From positions 124,001 to 188,000 of the forward strand of contig NZ_CP011040.1 of assembly GCF_000238255.3 (NCBI RefSeq): a DNA stretch of 64,000 nucleotides, in the 5' to 3' direction. The stretch comes from Pseudoalteromonas spongiae UST010723-006 (GTDB lineage Bacteria > Pseudomonadota > Gammaproteobacteria > Enterobacterales > Alteromonadaceae). A program made the position numbers and the translations under genes. The notes below the pieces were generated by a model. It was not told the origin of the DNA and searched no databases. It was given only the letters and a program-made list of their open reading frames with translations. Below are positions 45,746 to 54,378 of this stretch, piece after piece. Numbering within the stretch: the first letter of the stretch is position 1; every line of letters starts with the position of its first letter.

Positions 45746-46777
45746 ATGACAAAAACGTTTTTTAATACTGAGCTTGCGCTTATTCAAGCGCCGATGGCGG
45801 GAGTACAAAATGCCAAATTGGCCGTTGCGGTTTGCAATGCAGGAGGGCTTGGGTCGCTGCCGTGTGCTATGTTGACAAAAGAGCAGCTAGTTAGCGAATT
45901 AAACTATCTAACCTGCCATACAGATAAGCCCTACAACTTAAACTTTTTTTGCCACACCACGCCCAATTATAGCAAGCAGCAGCAAATGGATTGGCATCAA
46001 TTACTCACCCCTTATTTTGCCGAGTTTAATATTGATGCATCAGGATTTTCAAGCAGTGCATCGCGCACGCCTATTGATCAAAGTGTATTGGAGATTATCG
46101 CGCCATATAAACCGCCAATAGTGAGCTTTCATTTTGGCTTGCCAGCCAAGGAGATTGTGTCGCAAATTAAAAAGTGGGGTGGGCAAGTCTGGTCATCGGC
46201 AACCACGTTTGAAGAAGCGTGTTTTTTAAAAGAAAACGGTGTTGATGCCATTATTGCACAGGGCATTGAAGCCGGTGGTCACCGCGGCCATTTTTTATCG
46301 ACTAACATCATGCAGCAGCCAACAACCAAGCAATTGGTAAAACAATGTGTCACTTTAGACGTGCCAATTATTGCCGCTGGTGGTATTAGTAAACCTGAAG
46401 ACGTTGAGGCATTTCAGCAGCTAGGGGCTGGTGCGGTACAAATTGGCAGTGCGTACTTATTAAGTAATGAAGCCACAACAAGTGAGCTCCATCGCGCGGC
46501 ACTAAAAAAGCCGCACCAAACAGTGCTGACGACTATATTTTCTGGTCGCCCTGCGCGCGGAATAGTCAACCGTGCGATAACTGAGCTTGACAGCATGCCG
46601 TCACATGTACCGCCATTCCCGTTTGCGTCAATTGCGATGACGGCGATCCGCGCCCGTGCAGAAGCCGCTGGCAAAAGTGATTTTTCGCCACTTTGGTGTG
46701 GTCAGCATTTTGTGGTGCGTGATAGCGTGAATGCAAGTGAGATTACTCAATTATTAATGCGAGGTTGGCACCATTGA
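45746..46777 (+). CDS. nitronate monooxygenase
   Basis: A 343-aa FMN-dependent TIM-barrel protein. IQAPMAGVQNAKLAVAVCNAGGLGSLPCAML, HFGLPAKEI, ANGVDAIIAQGIEAGGHRGHF-like segment (VDAIIAQGIEAGGHRGHF), IIAAGGISKPEDV and AVQIGSAYLLSNE are hallmark motifs of 2-nitropropane dioxygenase/nitronate monooxygenase; they oxidise propionate-3-nitronate and similar toxins. Ribosome site AAGGAT. Its stop overlaps the start of the Crp-type gene (TTGA), so the two are coupled. Confidence 0.9.
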   Translation: MTKTFFNTELALIQAPMAGVQNAKLAVAVCNAGGLGSLPCAMLTKEQLVSELNYLTCHTDKPYNLNFFCHTTPNYSKQQQMDWHQLLTPYFAEFNIDASGFSSSASRTPIDQSVLEIIAPYKPPIVSFHFGLPAKEIVSQIKKWGGQVWSSATTFEEACFLKENGVDAIIAQGIEAGGHRGHFLSTNIMQQPTTKQLVKQCVTLDVPIIAAGGISKPEDVEAFQQLGAGAVQIGSAYLLSNEATTSELHRAALKKPHQTVLTTIFSGRPARGIVNRAITELDSMPSHVPPFPFASIAMTAIRARAEAAGKSDFSPLWCGQHFVVRDSVNASEITQLLMRGWHH

Positions 46778-47349
46778 ATACGCCAAAAATCCTTGAACTA
46801 GGTGATAGTTATCAGCAACTTGCAAGCTTATTTGAGCAAAAGTTAGCAGGGCAATTTGATATTAAAACCTATGCCAAAGGCGAGGTACTATTACAACAAG
46901 GCGAAACGCAACACGCGGGGTTTTTAATTTTGTCAGGGGTACTTGGGGCTTTGCACGCAAGTTCCGATGGCGGGCAAAAATGCAAAGAGTTTTATTTTAA
47001 AGATGAATTTGCACTTTTGTATGGCAATTGGCTAACGCACAGTCCTGCGCTTTATCAGCTAAAAGTAATACGTCAGGCTCGCGTAATGAAGGTGCCATTA
47101 TCGTTAATGGAAAATGCAGATTGGCAGTTTATAAAACAACAGCTTATAACCCAACAGTTATTATTTAAAGAAGCCAAAGAGGCTTTTTTATTGCTCAATA
47201 CGCCCGAGCAACGCTATCAATATTTACTCGACAATAAACCTCATTGGTTAGAAACGCTTAGTTTGAACGAAGTGGCAATGTACTTGGGAGTGTCGGCAAT
47301 ATCATTGTCGCGCATTCGCCGTCGTTTAAATTTAACCAAATCATTTTGA
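46774..47349 (+). CDS. Crp/Fnr family regulator
   Basis: A 191-aa regulator. The cyclic-nucleotide-type beta-barrel (VLLQQGETQHAGFLILSGVLGALHAS) is followed by a long helix and a C-terminal helix-turn-helix LSLNEVAMYLGVSAISLSRIRRRLN. It lacks Fnr-type Cys clusters. The start is TTG at 46774, supported by GAGG nine bases upstream and by the overlap with the nitronate monooxygenase stop; an in-frame TTG at 46765 is less well placed. It may sense a ligand related to the enzyme. Confidence 0.85.
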   Translation: MNTPKILELGDSYQQLASLFEQKLAGQFDIKTYAKGEVLLQQGETQHAGFLILSGVLGALHASSDGGQKCKEFYFKDEFALLYGNWLTHSPALYQLKVIRQARVMKVPLSLMENADWQFIKQQLITQQLLFKEAKEAFLLLNTPEQRYQYLLDNKPHWLETLSLNEVAMYLGVSAISLSRIRRRLNLTKSF

Positions 47350-47355
47350 CGGCAA

Positions 47356-47369
47356 TTAACTTAAGTTAA
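47356..47369. promoter_or_regulatory. perfect 14-bp palindrome
   Basis: TTAACTTAAGTTAA lies just after the Crp-type gene stop, 50 bp before the YgjV-like gene. It could be an operator for the downstream gene; no T-run suggests termination. Confidence 0.35.
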
Positions 47370-47419
47370 GGTTTTTACATTGGCGCCTGATTAGACTGCC
47401 CCTTTTTACAGGAGCCGTT

Positions 47420-47923
47420 ATGTTTATTGTGTCGCAGTGTTTGGTAGCAATCGCTACTTTACTTGATTTAGCCTCGTTTCAATTTAAATCGCGCAGTGCG
47501 ATTTTAACCTGCTTATTTACTTCGGTATTGTTTACCGCAGTGCATTTTCTGTTGCTCGATAAAATAAGTGCAGCATGTTTAATGCTGTTGGCGGCATTGC
47601 GTTATGGCTATTGTATTTTTGCACGAGATCCACGTGTAATGCTCGGTTTTATGGCGATGAGTATTGCTGCGGTTTATATTACTTGGCATAGCTGGATAAG
47701 CCTAATTGCGCTGCTTGCGGCTTTATTGCAAACCTATGCGTCGTTTCAAGCAAATGATTTTACTTTGCGCTGTTTTATGATTGTTGGCACGGTATGTTGG
47801 ATTTTGCACAATGTGTTGGTTTTTTCACCAGTAGCTGTACTGATGGAAAGTGTTTTCTTAATCAGTAACCTGATTGGCTTGTGGCGTTTTTATGCCAAAA
47901 AGCGATTATCTGCTAGCGCGTAG
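47420..47923 (+). CDS. YgjV family inner-membrane protein
   Basis: A 167-aa protein with five to six hydrophobic helices (ATLLDLASFQFKSRSAILTCLFTSVLF, ISAACLMLLAALRYGYCIFA and so on) matching the YgjV family of bacterial inner-membrane proteins of unknown function. Strong AGGAG ribosome site. The next gene is the S24 regulator at 48087. Confidence 0.8.
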   Translation: MFIVSQCLVAIATLLDLASFQFKSRSAILTCLFTSVLFTAVHFLLLDKISAACLMLLAALRYGYCIFARDPRVMLGFMAMSIAAVYITWHSWISLIALLAALLQTYASFQANDFTLRCFMIVGTVCWILHNVLVFSPVAVLMESVFLISNLIGLWRFYAKKRLSASA

Positions 47924-48086
47924 TTAGGCTGTGAGGATTGGCGTCTAAGCTCAGGTTTATTGACTGCAAATCCAACGATCTGTTTAAAAATAAGGCATAC
48001 AGTGTAGAGTTTAGCTTGGTTACGTTGAATTTAGTGCGAATATCGGTAAAGTCAGCCTCCACTAAAATTTTGGAGCTGAACTTACC

Positions 48087-48740
48087 ATGAGCACTGCCTT
48101 TTCTCGCCGCTTTCTTTCGTTAATTGACCAAATCACAGAAGGCAACAAAAAGCGTTTTGCTGAAGTAACCGGGCGTTCGGCTTCAACTATTTATCGTTTG
48201 TGTCGTGGTGGCAGCCGCCCGTCGCTTGCTTATTTAGAACAATTAAGTGAGCAATTTAGCATTGATTTAAATTGGCTAATTACAGGCCAGCGCGCTACTG
48301 ACGACGTTACCAATAACACTAAACCCGATATGGTACTTGCACCTAAGTTTGATGTAGAAGCCAGTGCGGGCTTTGGCCAAGTTGGCGCAGGGGAAGAAAT
48401 TTCTGACCATTTTGGTTTTTCGAAACAGTGGTTATCATCGCAATTAGGTGTGCATTCAGAGCAGTTGGCGTTTGTTTCTGTACGCGGAGACAGTATGCAA
48501 CCAACCCTAGAACACGGCGATATGATTTTAGTGGATATGTCGCAAAAGCAAGCGCATAAAGAAGATATTTATTTAGTACACACCGAAGATGGTTTGTTAA
48601 CTAAACGCTTAAAACCATTTAGTGGCGGCGTAAAAGTAATAAGTGACAATCCAGAATACCCAAGCTTTGAAATCACCCATGCCACGGGTGAACAAGCACG
48701 TATTGTTGGTCGCGTTGTGTGGTTTGGTCGCGATATATAA
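48087..48740 (+). CDS. LexA/phage-repressor-like regulator (XRE + S24 peptidase)
   Basis: A 217-aa repressor. The N-terminal XRE helix-turn-helix (about 8-65) reads KRFAEVTGRSASTIYRLCRGGSRPSLAYLEQLSEQF. The C-terminal S24 domain has VRGDSMQPTLEHGD with nucleophile Ser136 and general-base Lys173 in LLTKRLK. The Ala94-Gly95 pair in EASAGFG matches the self-cleavage site of phage repressors. It should be inactivated by RecA after DNA damage. No prophage genes are nearby, so it is solitary. Ribosome site GGAG. Confidence 0.9.
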   Translation: MSTAFSRRFLSLIDQITEGNKKRFAEVTGRSASTIYRLCRGGSRPSLAYLEQLSEQFSIDLNWLITGQRATDDVTNNTKPDMVLAPKFDVEASAGFGQVGAGEEISDHFGFSKQWLSSQLGVHSEQLAFVSVRGDSMQPTLEHGDMILVDMSQKQAHKEDIYLVHTEDGLLTKRLKPFSGGVKVISDNPEYPSFEITHATGEQARIVGRVVWFGRDI

Positions 48741-48756
48741 CATTAAAAGTGAGCAA

Positions 48757-48788
48757 AAAAAACCGAAGTCACTGACTTCGGTTTTTTG
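48757..48788. terminator. bidirectional rho-independent terminator
   Basis: Stem AAACCGAAGTC/GACTTCGGTTT with a short loop and T-runs on both sides, between the S24 regulator and the convergent M3 peptidase. Confidence 0.9.
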
Positions 48789-48789
48789 T

Positions 48790-50958
48790 TTAATCTAGCC
48801 CGCGATTGCGAAGTAGTGCATCCGTGGTAGGCTTTCGGCCTCTAAATCCTTCGTATGCTTCGAAGTAATCTAATGTATCACCACGGCTGTAAATAAAGTG
48901 ATATAACTTCTCTGCCGTTTCTGGGTCAAAAATATTTTTCTTTTCCAAGAAAGCATCAAACCCGTCGGCATCTAAGATTTCAGACCACATATATGCGTAA
49001 TAGGCTGAAGAGTAACCGCCAGCAAAAATATGGCCAAAGTGCGTGCTGCGATGGCGCATAATAATTTCACTAGGTTTACCGTACTTAGTTAACACGTCGT
49101 TTTCAAAAGCACGTACATCCAAGTGTTTTACGTCTGTTAGTTGGTGATATGCCATATCGACAAGTGCAGATGCCGTAAACTCAATCGTTGCGAAGCCTTG
49201 GTTAAAGGTACTTGCTTGTTTAATACGCTCAATAAGTGCTTTAGGCATAGGCTCGTTGGTTTTGTAATGACGAGCAAACTTTTCGAGCATTTCTGGTTGC
49301 GCAATAAAGTGTTCATAAAGTTGCGCAGGGAACTCAACCCAGTCACGAGGTACACTTGTGCCAGCAAGCGTTGGGTAAGTCACGTTAGATAATAAACCAT
49401 GAAGTGCGTGGCCAAACTCATGAAACAAGGTTACTGCATCGGAGTAACTCATTAACGTTTTTTCGCCTTCAGCTGGTTTATTTAAGTTCATATTGTTGAC
49501 GATAATTGGCTTTACATCGCCAGCAAGCTTTTGCTGGGTGCGGAACGAGCTCATCCAAGCGCCTGAGCGCTTGCTTGAGCGTGCGTAATAGTCACCAAAG
49601 AATAAACCGATGGCGTTGCCTGTTTTGTCTTGCACTTCCCATACACGAACTACTTCGTTGTAAACAGGAATGTCGTTACGTTCAACAAATTTAAGGCCAA
49701 ATAATTGCTCAGCAACATAAAATTTTGCTGCAAGCATATTTTCAAGCTCGAAATACTCGGCAATTTCACCTTGGTCTAAGTCAAATTTGGCTTTACGTAC
49801 TTTTTCTGCGTAATAGCGCCAATCCCAAGCAGCTAGCTCGTGCTCAACACCCTCAGCTGCCATTTGCTCTTTTATCCAACTACGCTCTTGTTCTGCTTTT
49901 TCAATTGCTGGCTCCCACACTTTTAACAGTAGGTCCATTGCGGTTTCTGGAGAACTTGCCATCGCGTTTGACAGTACATATTCAGAGTGGTTTTTATAAC
50001 CAAGCAGTTGAGCACGTTTGGCGCGTAACGATACCATCTCAGCAATAATTGCCTTATTGTCGAACTCATTATCGTTGTCGCCACGGTTTGCCCAACCTTT
50101 GAACGCTTTTTCGCGTAGATCGCGACGGCTCGAAAATTGTAAAAACGGTTCAACGCTGGCACGGTTTAGTGTAATCACGTATTTGCCTGCTAAGTTTCTC
50201 GCTTTTGCCGCTGCGGCTGCTGCATCACGTTGTGCTTGAGATAAACCGTCTAAATCTGATTCTTCTAATACCAATGTAAACGCACGCGAGTCATTTAAAG
50301 AGTTCTGCCCAAACTGGGTTGAAAGTTCGGAAATACGTTCATCGATGGATGCGAGTTCAGCGCGTTGTTCTTCGGTTAGGTTTGCACCTGTTCTCACAAA
50401 GCTGTCGTATACACGGTTTAACAAACGAGTTTGTTCAGGGTTTAAATTTGCACCAGAACGGTTGTTGTAAACGTGCGCTACACGTTTGAACAAGGCTTCA
50501 TCCATGCGAATTTCATTGTTGTGACGCGTTAGCATTGGTGACACTTTACGCTGCAACGCTTGCATTTCATCGTTTGATTCTGTGCCAGTTAAATTAAAAA
50601 ACACACGAGAAACGCGTGTGAGTGACGCACCTGCAAGCTCCATAGCGGCGATAGTATTATCGAATGTTGGTGCGTATTCACTTTGTGTGATCGCATTGAT
50701 TTCTTTTTTATGCTCAGCCATGCTTTTTTCAAAAGCGGGTAAAAAGTCGGTTGTTTTTATTTCATCAAATGGTGGCGAACCAAATTGCGTATTCCACTCT
50801 TTAAAAAATGGGTTTTGCGTGAGCGCGTTTTTGCTCTCTTTCGAAGTGGTTTCACTTACTTCTGTATGTGCTTTGTTAGGACTCTCAGGTTCTTTGGAGC
50901 AACCTGTCAGCATAACTGCTGCAGATATTGCCAAAGCTAGGTAGGTTTTATGTTGCAC
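48790..50958 (-). CDS. M3 family metallopeptidase (Dcp-like) lipoprotein
   Basis: A 722-aa lipoprotein with lipobox LTGC (Cys20). The catalytic domain has HEFGH at 513-517 with nearby ligand Glu in VEFPAQLYEHF. It cleaves dipeptides or short peptides in the envelope. N-terminal segment QNPFFKEWNTQFGSPPFDEIKTTDFLPAFEKSMAEHKKEI is typical of Dcp. The start is GTG, supported by AAGGGGAAA. Full-length domain, all zinc ligands present. Monocistronic. Confidence 0.92.
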   Translation of the reverse strand: MQHKTYLALAISAAVMLTGCSKEPESPNKAHTEVSETTSKESKNALTQNPFFKEWNTQFGSPPFDEIKTTDFLPAFEKSMAEHKKEINAITQSEYAPTFDNTIAAMELAGASLTRVSRVFFNLTGTESNDEMQALQRKVSPMLTRHNNEIRMDEALFKRVAHVYNNRSGANLNPEQTRLLNRVYDSFVRTGANLTEEQRAELASIDERISELSTQFGQNSLNDSRAFTLVLEESDLDGLSQAQRDAAAAAAKARNLAGKYVITLNRASVEPFLQFSSRRDLREKAFKGWANRGDNDNEFDNKAIIAEMVSLRAKRAQLLGYKNHSEYVLSNAMASSPETAMDLLLKVWEPAIEKAEQERSWIKEQMAAEGVEHELAAWDWRYYAEKVRKAKFDLDQGEIAEYFELENMLAAKFYVAEQLFGLKFVERNDIPVYNEVVRVWEVQDKTGNAIGLFFGDYYARSSKRSGAWMSSFRTQQKLAGDVKPIIVNNMNLNKPAEGEKTLMSYSDAVTLFHEFGHALHGLLSNVTYPTLAGTSVPRDWVEFPAQLYEHFIAQPEMLEKFARHYKTNEPMPKALIERIKQASTFNQGFATIEFTASALVDMAYHQLTDVKHLDVRAFENDVLTKYGKPSEIIMRHRSTHFGHIFAGGYSSAYYAYMWSEILDADGFDAFLEKKNIFDPETAEKLYHFIYSRGDTLDYFEAYEGFRGRKPTTDALLRNRGLD

Positions 50959-51164
50959 AACTTTCCCCTTAAAAGGCTTGTTATTAGATTATTTATAAAA
51001 TGATACATTATAACAAAACAAATAAAATGAATTTTATCTCATAAATGATGGTGCTTGTCTGAAATTTTAGGTGTTGGCGTTAGGTGTTTTAACGTGTTTG
51101 AAGGGGAGTGGTGCGTTTTTACCTAAAATAGTGTTGGTCGAGTTGTGTGGTTTGGCGCGATATT

Positions 51165-51191
51165 TAATTTAACCTAACTTGGGTTAAATTA
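51165..51191. repeat. perfect 10-bp inverted repeat
   Basis: TAATTTAACC/GGTTAAATTA around a 7-base loop, immediately beside the MITE-like element at 51190. Possible regulatory dyad or terminator remnant. Confidence 0.35.
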
Positions 51192-51266
51192 GAGCGTGTT
51201 GACCTTTGCTGTCTATTTCTGCAGCATTTTGTTTGGCATTTAGACCACAAAGATCAACACGCTCTA
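51190..51266. mobile_element. 77-bp MITE-like element
   Basis: Terminal inverted repeats of 19 bp (51190-51208 and 51248-51266, one mismatch), each beginning with TA. The left end TGTTGACCTTTGCTGT-CTATTT is nearly identical to the left end of the element at 27983, which implies a shared family. The right TA-G of the element forms the stop codon of the adjacent solute-binding protein gene (minus strand). Confidence 0.55.
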
Positions 51267-52040
51267 GTCGTGAGCTAAGATTTGCTCACGGCTTAATTGT
51301 ATGTGGTGCCAAAAGCGCGCTACATCGTCTTTATTGTTGTTATAAAAATCTCGATTAAACGGTACGTACCAATAGGTGCGTTTTAACACTCCCTGACTGC
51401 TGATAACAATACCTTGTTTGTTAAGTGCTTCAACACGTTTTAACCCTGCGCGTTTTTCAACTACATAACCGTCGAGCCTGCCATTAGCGACTTGGTTGAT
51501 GCCCAAATCTAAGTCATAGTTATCATTTGCGGCGACGTTATGCTGTTTTAAAAATTGATGTAATACATAGCCAGTGGGTGCTTGTAAGCCAAATTCTTGT
51601 ATGCGTTTGTAATAATTAAAATTAAACTGACCTTGTTCGTTAAACAGTTTGCCGTTCGATTCGGCACGATGCAGCGGCGAGCCTTTTTTATACAAAATGA
51701 CATAATCTACTTTATTTAAGTAGTGCTGCTCATTTGTTGGGTATGCAAATTGCTCTGCGCGCTTAGGCGTTTTAAGCATTACAAACAAGCCGTCATATGT
51801 GCCATTTTTAACGCCTTTCTTGCAGCGTTTCCATGGACGAGCAACAAAAGTAATCGGTGTATTAGCGTGCTTTGCTGCCCCAGATAACACGTCAATTACA
51901 AGCCCTCCAGGCTGAGTGTTTTGCACTGGCTTAGTAAGGTAAGGCGGGTACTCTTTATCTTCATGACAAAGTCGCCAAGGCTTAGCATTAATACTAAAGC
52001 TAACTACAAGCAAAAATGTGAGTAAGGCGTTTAAAAGCAT
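51264..52040 (-). CDS. orphan periplasmic solute-binding protein (SBP_bac_3-like)
   Basis: A 258-aa exported protein with signal peptide ending FSINA. It reads CHEDKEYPPYLTKPVQNTQPGGLVIDVLSGAAKHA and FVARPWKRCKKGVKNGTYDGLFVML, a family-3 solute-binding pattern with the same PWKRC segment seen at 21273. The stop codon lies inside a MITE-like element end, so the native C-terminus may have been slightly altered. No permease genes adjacent. Confidence 0.8.
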   Translation of the reverse strand: MLLNALLTFLLVVSFSINAKPWRLCHEDKEYPPYLTKPVQNTQPGGLVIDVLSGAAKHANTPITFVARPWKRCKKGVKNGTYDGLFVMLKTPKRAEQFAYPTNEQHYLNKVDYVILYKKGSPLHRAESNGKLFNEQGQFNFNYYKRIQEFGLQAPTGYVLHQFLKQHNVAANDNYDLDLGINQVANGRLDGYVVEKRAGLKRVEALNKQGIVISSQGVLKRTYWYVPFNRDFYNNNKDDVARFWHHIQLSREQILAHD

Positions 52041-52149
52041 AGTATTTCTTTGTCGTTGAGTAGTGGTAATTATATGTGACTTGCCTGAAATAGCTATGCA
52101 AAAAAGCAGCTTACAAAACGAGTTTTGGTCAACATATGGTTAATTGTGT

Positions 52150-52174
52150 AAAACATAGCTAAGCACTATGTTTT
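52150..52174. terminator. bidirectional terminator
   Basis: Stem AAAACATAG/CTATGTTTT with 7-base loop, flanked by T-run on the plus side and U-rich exit on the minus side. It lies 3' of the sugar dehydrogenase gene (minus strand) and upstream of the solute-binding protein gene. Confidence 0.65.
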
Positions 52175-52220
52175 TATGTTACTAACATATTTCAGTGTGA
52201 CAGCGCTTATCGATTTTAGT

Positions 52221-53423
52221 TTAGTTACTTAGCTTCGAAACAAGTAGCAATTTGGCATCTTTGCCATCGGTTAAAATGGCGATATTACCGCTATTGCTAA
52301 CAAATACATCACGCAGGCGGCCGCTTATTTCGGGGAAAACGGCGGTTTGTTTAAAGCGATTATTGTTAATATCAACTGCGTACAGTTTTCTATCAACGAG
52401 CGTGGTAATTAATACGTGCTTTTGTAGTGATGGGAACGCGTTAAAACGTGTGCCGTAGTAAGCCATGCCCGAGGGAGCAATAGAGGGTGTCCAATTAATG
52501 CTTGGTTGTTTCATATCCTTGTATTGAGTAAACGGCGAAATTCGCGCTTGTGAATAGTCTTTACCGTAGGTGATCACCGGCCAACCGTAATTTTCTCCAG
52601 CACTTAAAAAATTAAGTTCATCGCCGCCAGCAGGGCCATGTTCATGACTTACAATGCGTTTTGCATCGTAATCGTACACAAGCCCTTGTGCGTTACGATG
52701 GCCAAGAGAAAAAACCGCATGAGCGTTTGGGTTTATGTGAGCTTTAAATGGATTGTCGTTAGGTATGCTGCCATCTAGGTTTATGCGTAGCATTTTCCCT
52801 AATTGACTCGTTACAACTTGTGCTTGTTCACGATAATCAAAGCCGTCGCCACTTGAAAACAGCAAGGTATTGTCTGGCAGTATTAGTGCGCGACCAGCAT
52901 AATGTTGAGGTGTGCCTTTATCGGTTACCACCGTATACACAATTTGAGGTTTTGAAAATTCTGTGCCATTAAACTGTGCTTTTGCGATCACTAAACGGTT
53001 AGCGCTTAAGTTGCCTTGAGCGTAGGTAAAATAAACGGTGTTTGATTGCGCATAATCAGGTGCAAGCAGTATATCAAGTAAGCCGCCTTGCCCTGCAAGG
53101 TACAGGCCTTCAAAGTTAAGGTTTAGCCTTGTTTGGCTGTTGTCTTTTACTATCACTACATGGCCGTCTCGTTCAGTAATTAGCCATGTTCCATCGGGTA
53201 ATTCCACCATGCTCCAAGGCGCGTTTAATCCGGTTGCAAAGGTATGTATGTTGTAAGTTTCTAACGGTAAGGTGGTGTTGTTTGCAATGGCGCTTGTTGA
53301 AACACCTACAGATGTGACAAAACTAAATGCGATACAAAGCAACCATTGTTTACAACCTAAGTGTTTGCTAGTGTGAGGGAATATACCTTTGTTGAGTTGC
53401 GCTAACCTTGTTATTTTTAACAC
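52221..53423 (-). CDS. PQQ-dependent aldose sugar dehydrogenase-like protein
   Basis: A 400-aa exported beta-propeller: signal segment about 28-48 (WLLCIAFSFVTSVGVSTSAIA), then the family motifs GLNAPWSMVELPDGTWLITERDG, LLDILLAPDY, FSSGDGFDYREQAQ, LGHRNAQGLVYD, EHGPAGGDELNFLSAGENYGWP and SPSGMAYYGTRF-like closing region (IAPSGMAYYG). The GTG at 53423 has AAGG nine bases upstream and is accepted; it overlaps the divergent start of the membrane gene by 16 bases. Oxidises aldoses in the periplasm if PQQ is available. Confidence 0.88.
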   Translation of the reverse strand: MLKITRLAQLNKGIFPHTSKHLGCKQWLLCIAFSFVTSVGVSTSAIANNTTLPLETYNIHTFATGLNAPWSMVELPDGTWLITERDGHVVIVKDNSQTRLNLNFEGLYLAGQGGLLDILLAPDYAQSNTVYFTYAQGNLSANRLVIAKAQFNGTEFSKPQIVYTVVTDKGTPQHYAGRALILPDNTLLFSSGDGFDYREQAQVVTSQLGKMLRINLDGSIPNDNPFKAHINPNAHAVFSLGHRNAQGLVYDYDAKRIVSHEHGPAGGDELNFLSAGENYGWPVITYGKDYSQARISPFTQYKDMKQPSINWTPSIAPSGMAYYGTRFNAFPSLQKHVLITTLVDRKLYAVDINNNRFKQTAVFPEISGRLRDVFVSNSGNIAILTDGKDAKLLLVSKLSN

Positions 53424-53851
53424 GTTTATTACCTTCGTTTTTAGTTGCGTGGCTGCTGAGCTTTACCATAGCTAGCTTGTTCCATAGCCAATATGTTGTC
53501 AATCAGTTAGTAAATGTTGGGGTGGCGGTCCCATTGGCTGTTCGTCTTAATGTAATGGCGCAAGATTGGCTTGGCATGATCACAACTTATGGCGTGATCA
53601 TCGCAGTTGCATTGGCAATTGCGTTTACGTTTGCTAATTGGCTTAGCAAAAAATACGTTATTTCGCGCGACGTATGGTTTACCTGTGCAGGTATTGCAGC
53701 GCTTGCTACTGTGTTAATTGCGTTTGAACTCATTATGAAAATTAACGTGATTGCGGGCGCAAGAGGTTGGGGGTTTTATACCCAATTACTCGCTGGCGCC
53801 GCAGGTGGTTTTGTGTTTTCAAAAGTAAGTGCAGCGCTAACACGTAAATAA
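53408..53851 (+). CDS. four-TM membrane protein
   Basis: A 147-aa inner-membrane protein with four hydrophobic helices (about 6-26, 58-82, 93-112 and 122-139). Its TTG start at 53408 lies inside the 5' end of the divergent sugar dehydrogenase gene, with no clear ribosome site; the N-terminal helix RLLPSFLVAWLLSFTIASLF is hydrophobic and looks genuine. Family unknown. Conserved-looking segments such as VISRDVWFTCAGIAAL and GARGWGFYTQLLAGAAGGFVFS. Confidence 0.6.
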   Translation: MLFLTRLLPSFLVAWLLSFTIASLFHSQYVVNQLVNVGVAVPLAVRLNVMAQDWLGMITTYGVIIAVALAIAFTFANWLSKKYVISRDVWFTCAGIAALATVLIAFELIMKINVIAGARGWGFYTQLLAGAAGGFVFSKVSAALTRK

Positions 53852-53880
53852 TAAGCTGTTAGCTTTAAAGTAAGCTTATT
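53850..53880. terminator. hairpin between convergent genes
   Basis: The arms AATAAGCT/AGCTTATT lie between the four-TM gene and the small hypothetical gene. Modest stem with AT-rich flanks, so bidirectional termination is plausible. Confidence 0.5.
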
Positions 53881-54176
53881 TAGTACAGCTTATTATCTCC
53901 AAGCGACACTTCCATCTCATTACTCCCTTTAACTGGGCCGCCAATCATTTCATCGTAGGCGCTGCTTTGACGTACCACCTGTTTTTTAGCTTTTACATTC
54001 TGAAAACGCTGTTGCAGTGCTAATAAATTATGGTGTTTTATGCGTTCACCTTGCTCGTCAGTAATGATGTATTCCTGTCCTTCAACTACCGCACTTACGT
54101 TGTAAAGCGCTAAATCAAGGCTATTAAAAACAAGTTTTTCAACTTCAAAGTACTTTTCTAATTTGCTCAGTTTCAT
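53880..54176 (-). CDS. small hypothetical protein, possibly DUF6482-like
   Basis: A 98-aa cytoplasmic protein: VEKLVFNSLDLALYNVSAVVEGQEYIITDEQGERIKHHNLLALQQRF, then SAYDEMIGGPVKGSNEMEVSLGDNKLY. The YDEMIG segment and overall size resemble DUF6482 as I recall it, but this is uncertain. AAGAA ribosome site. It is probably monocistronic. Confidence 0.6.
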   Translation of the reverse strand: MKLSKLEKYFEVEKLVFNSLDLALYNVSAVVEGQEYIITDEQGERIKHHNLLALQQRFQNVKAKKQVVRQSSAYDEMIGGPVKGSNEMEVSLGDNKLY

Positions 54177-54378
54177 TGTTGTATTCTTATTTAAACCATA
54201 ACCTTGTTTATTACGTATACCACTTCAAATTAGATTAACTAGTAGCGTTAATTTTTATGTGTTAAACAAGCTAATAGTTTGTTCTATTTACATATTTAGT
54301 AAAGCCAATAAAATAGGCAAGGCGACAACGGAATCGCCGTTAATCAAAACAACCATCGCTAGCACAAATGGATTTTAT

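Noticed and set aside
48087..48740. S24 repressor as evidence of a prophage
   Set aside because: No integrase, portal, capsid or lysis genes in the surrounding window.
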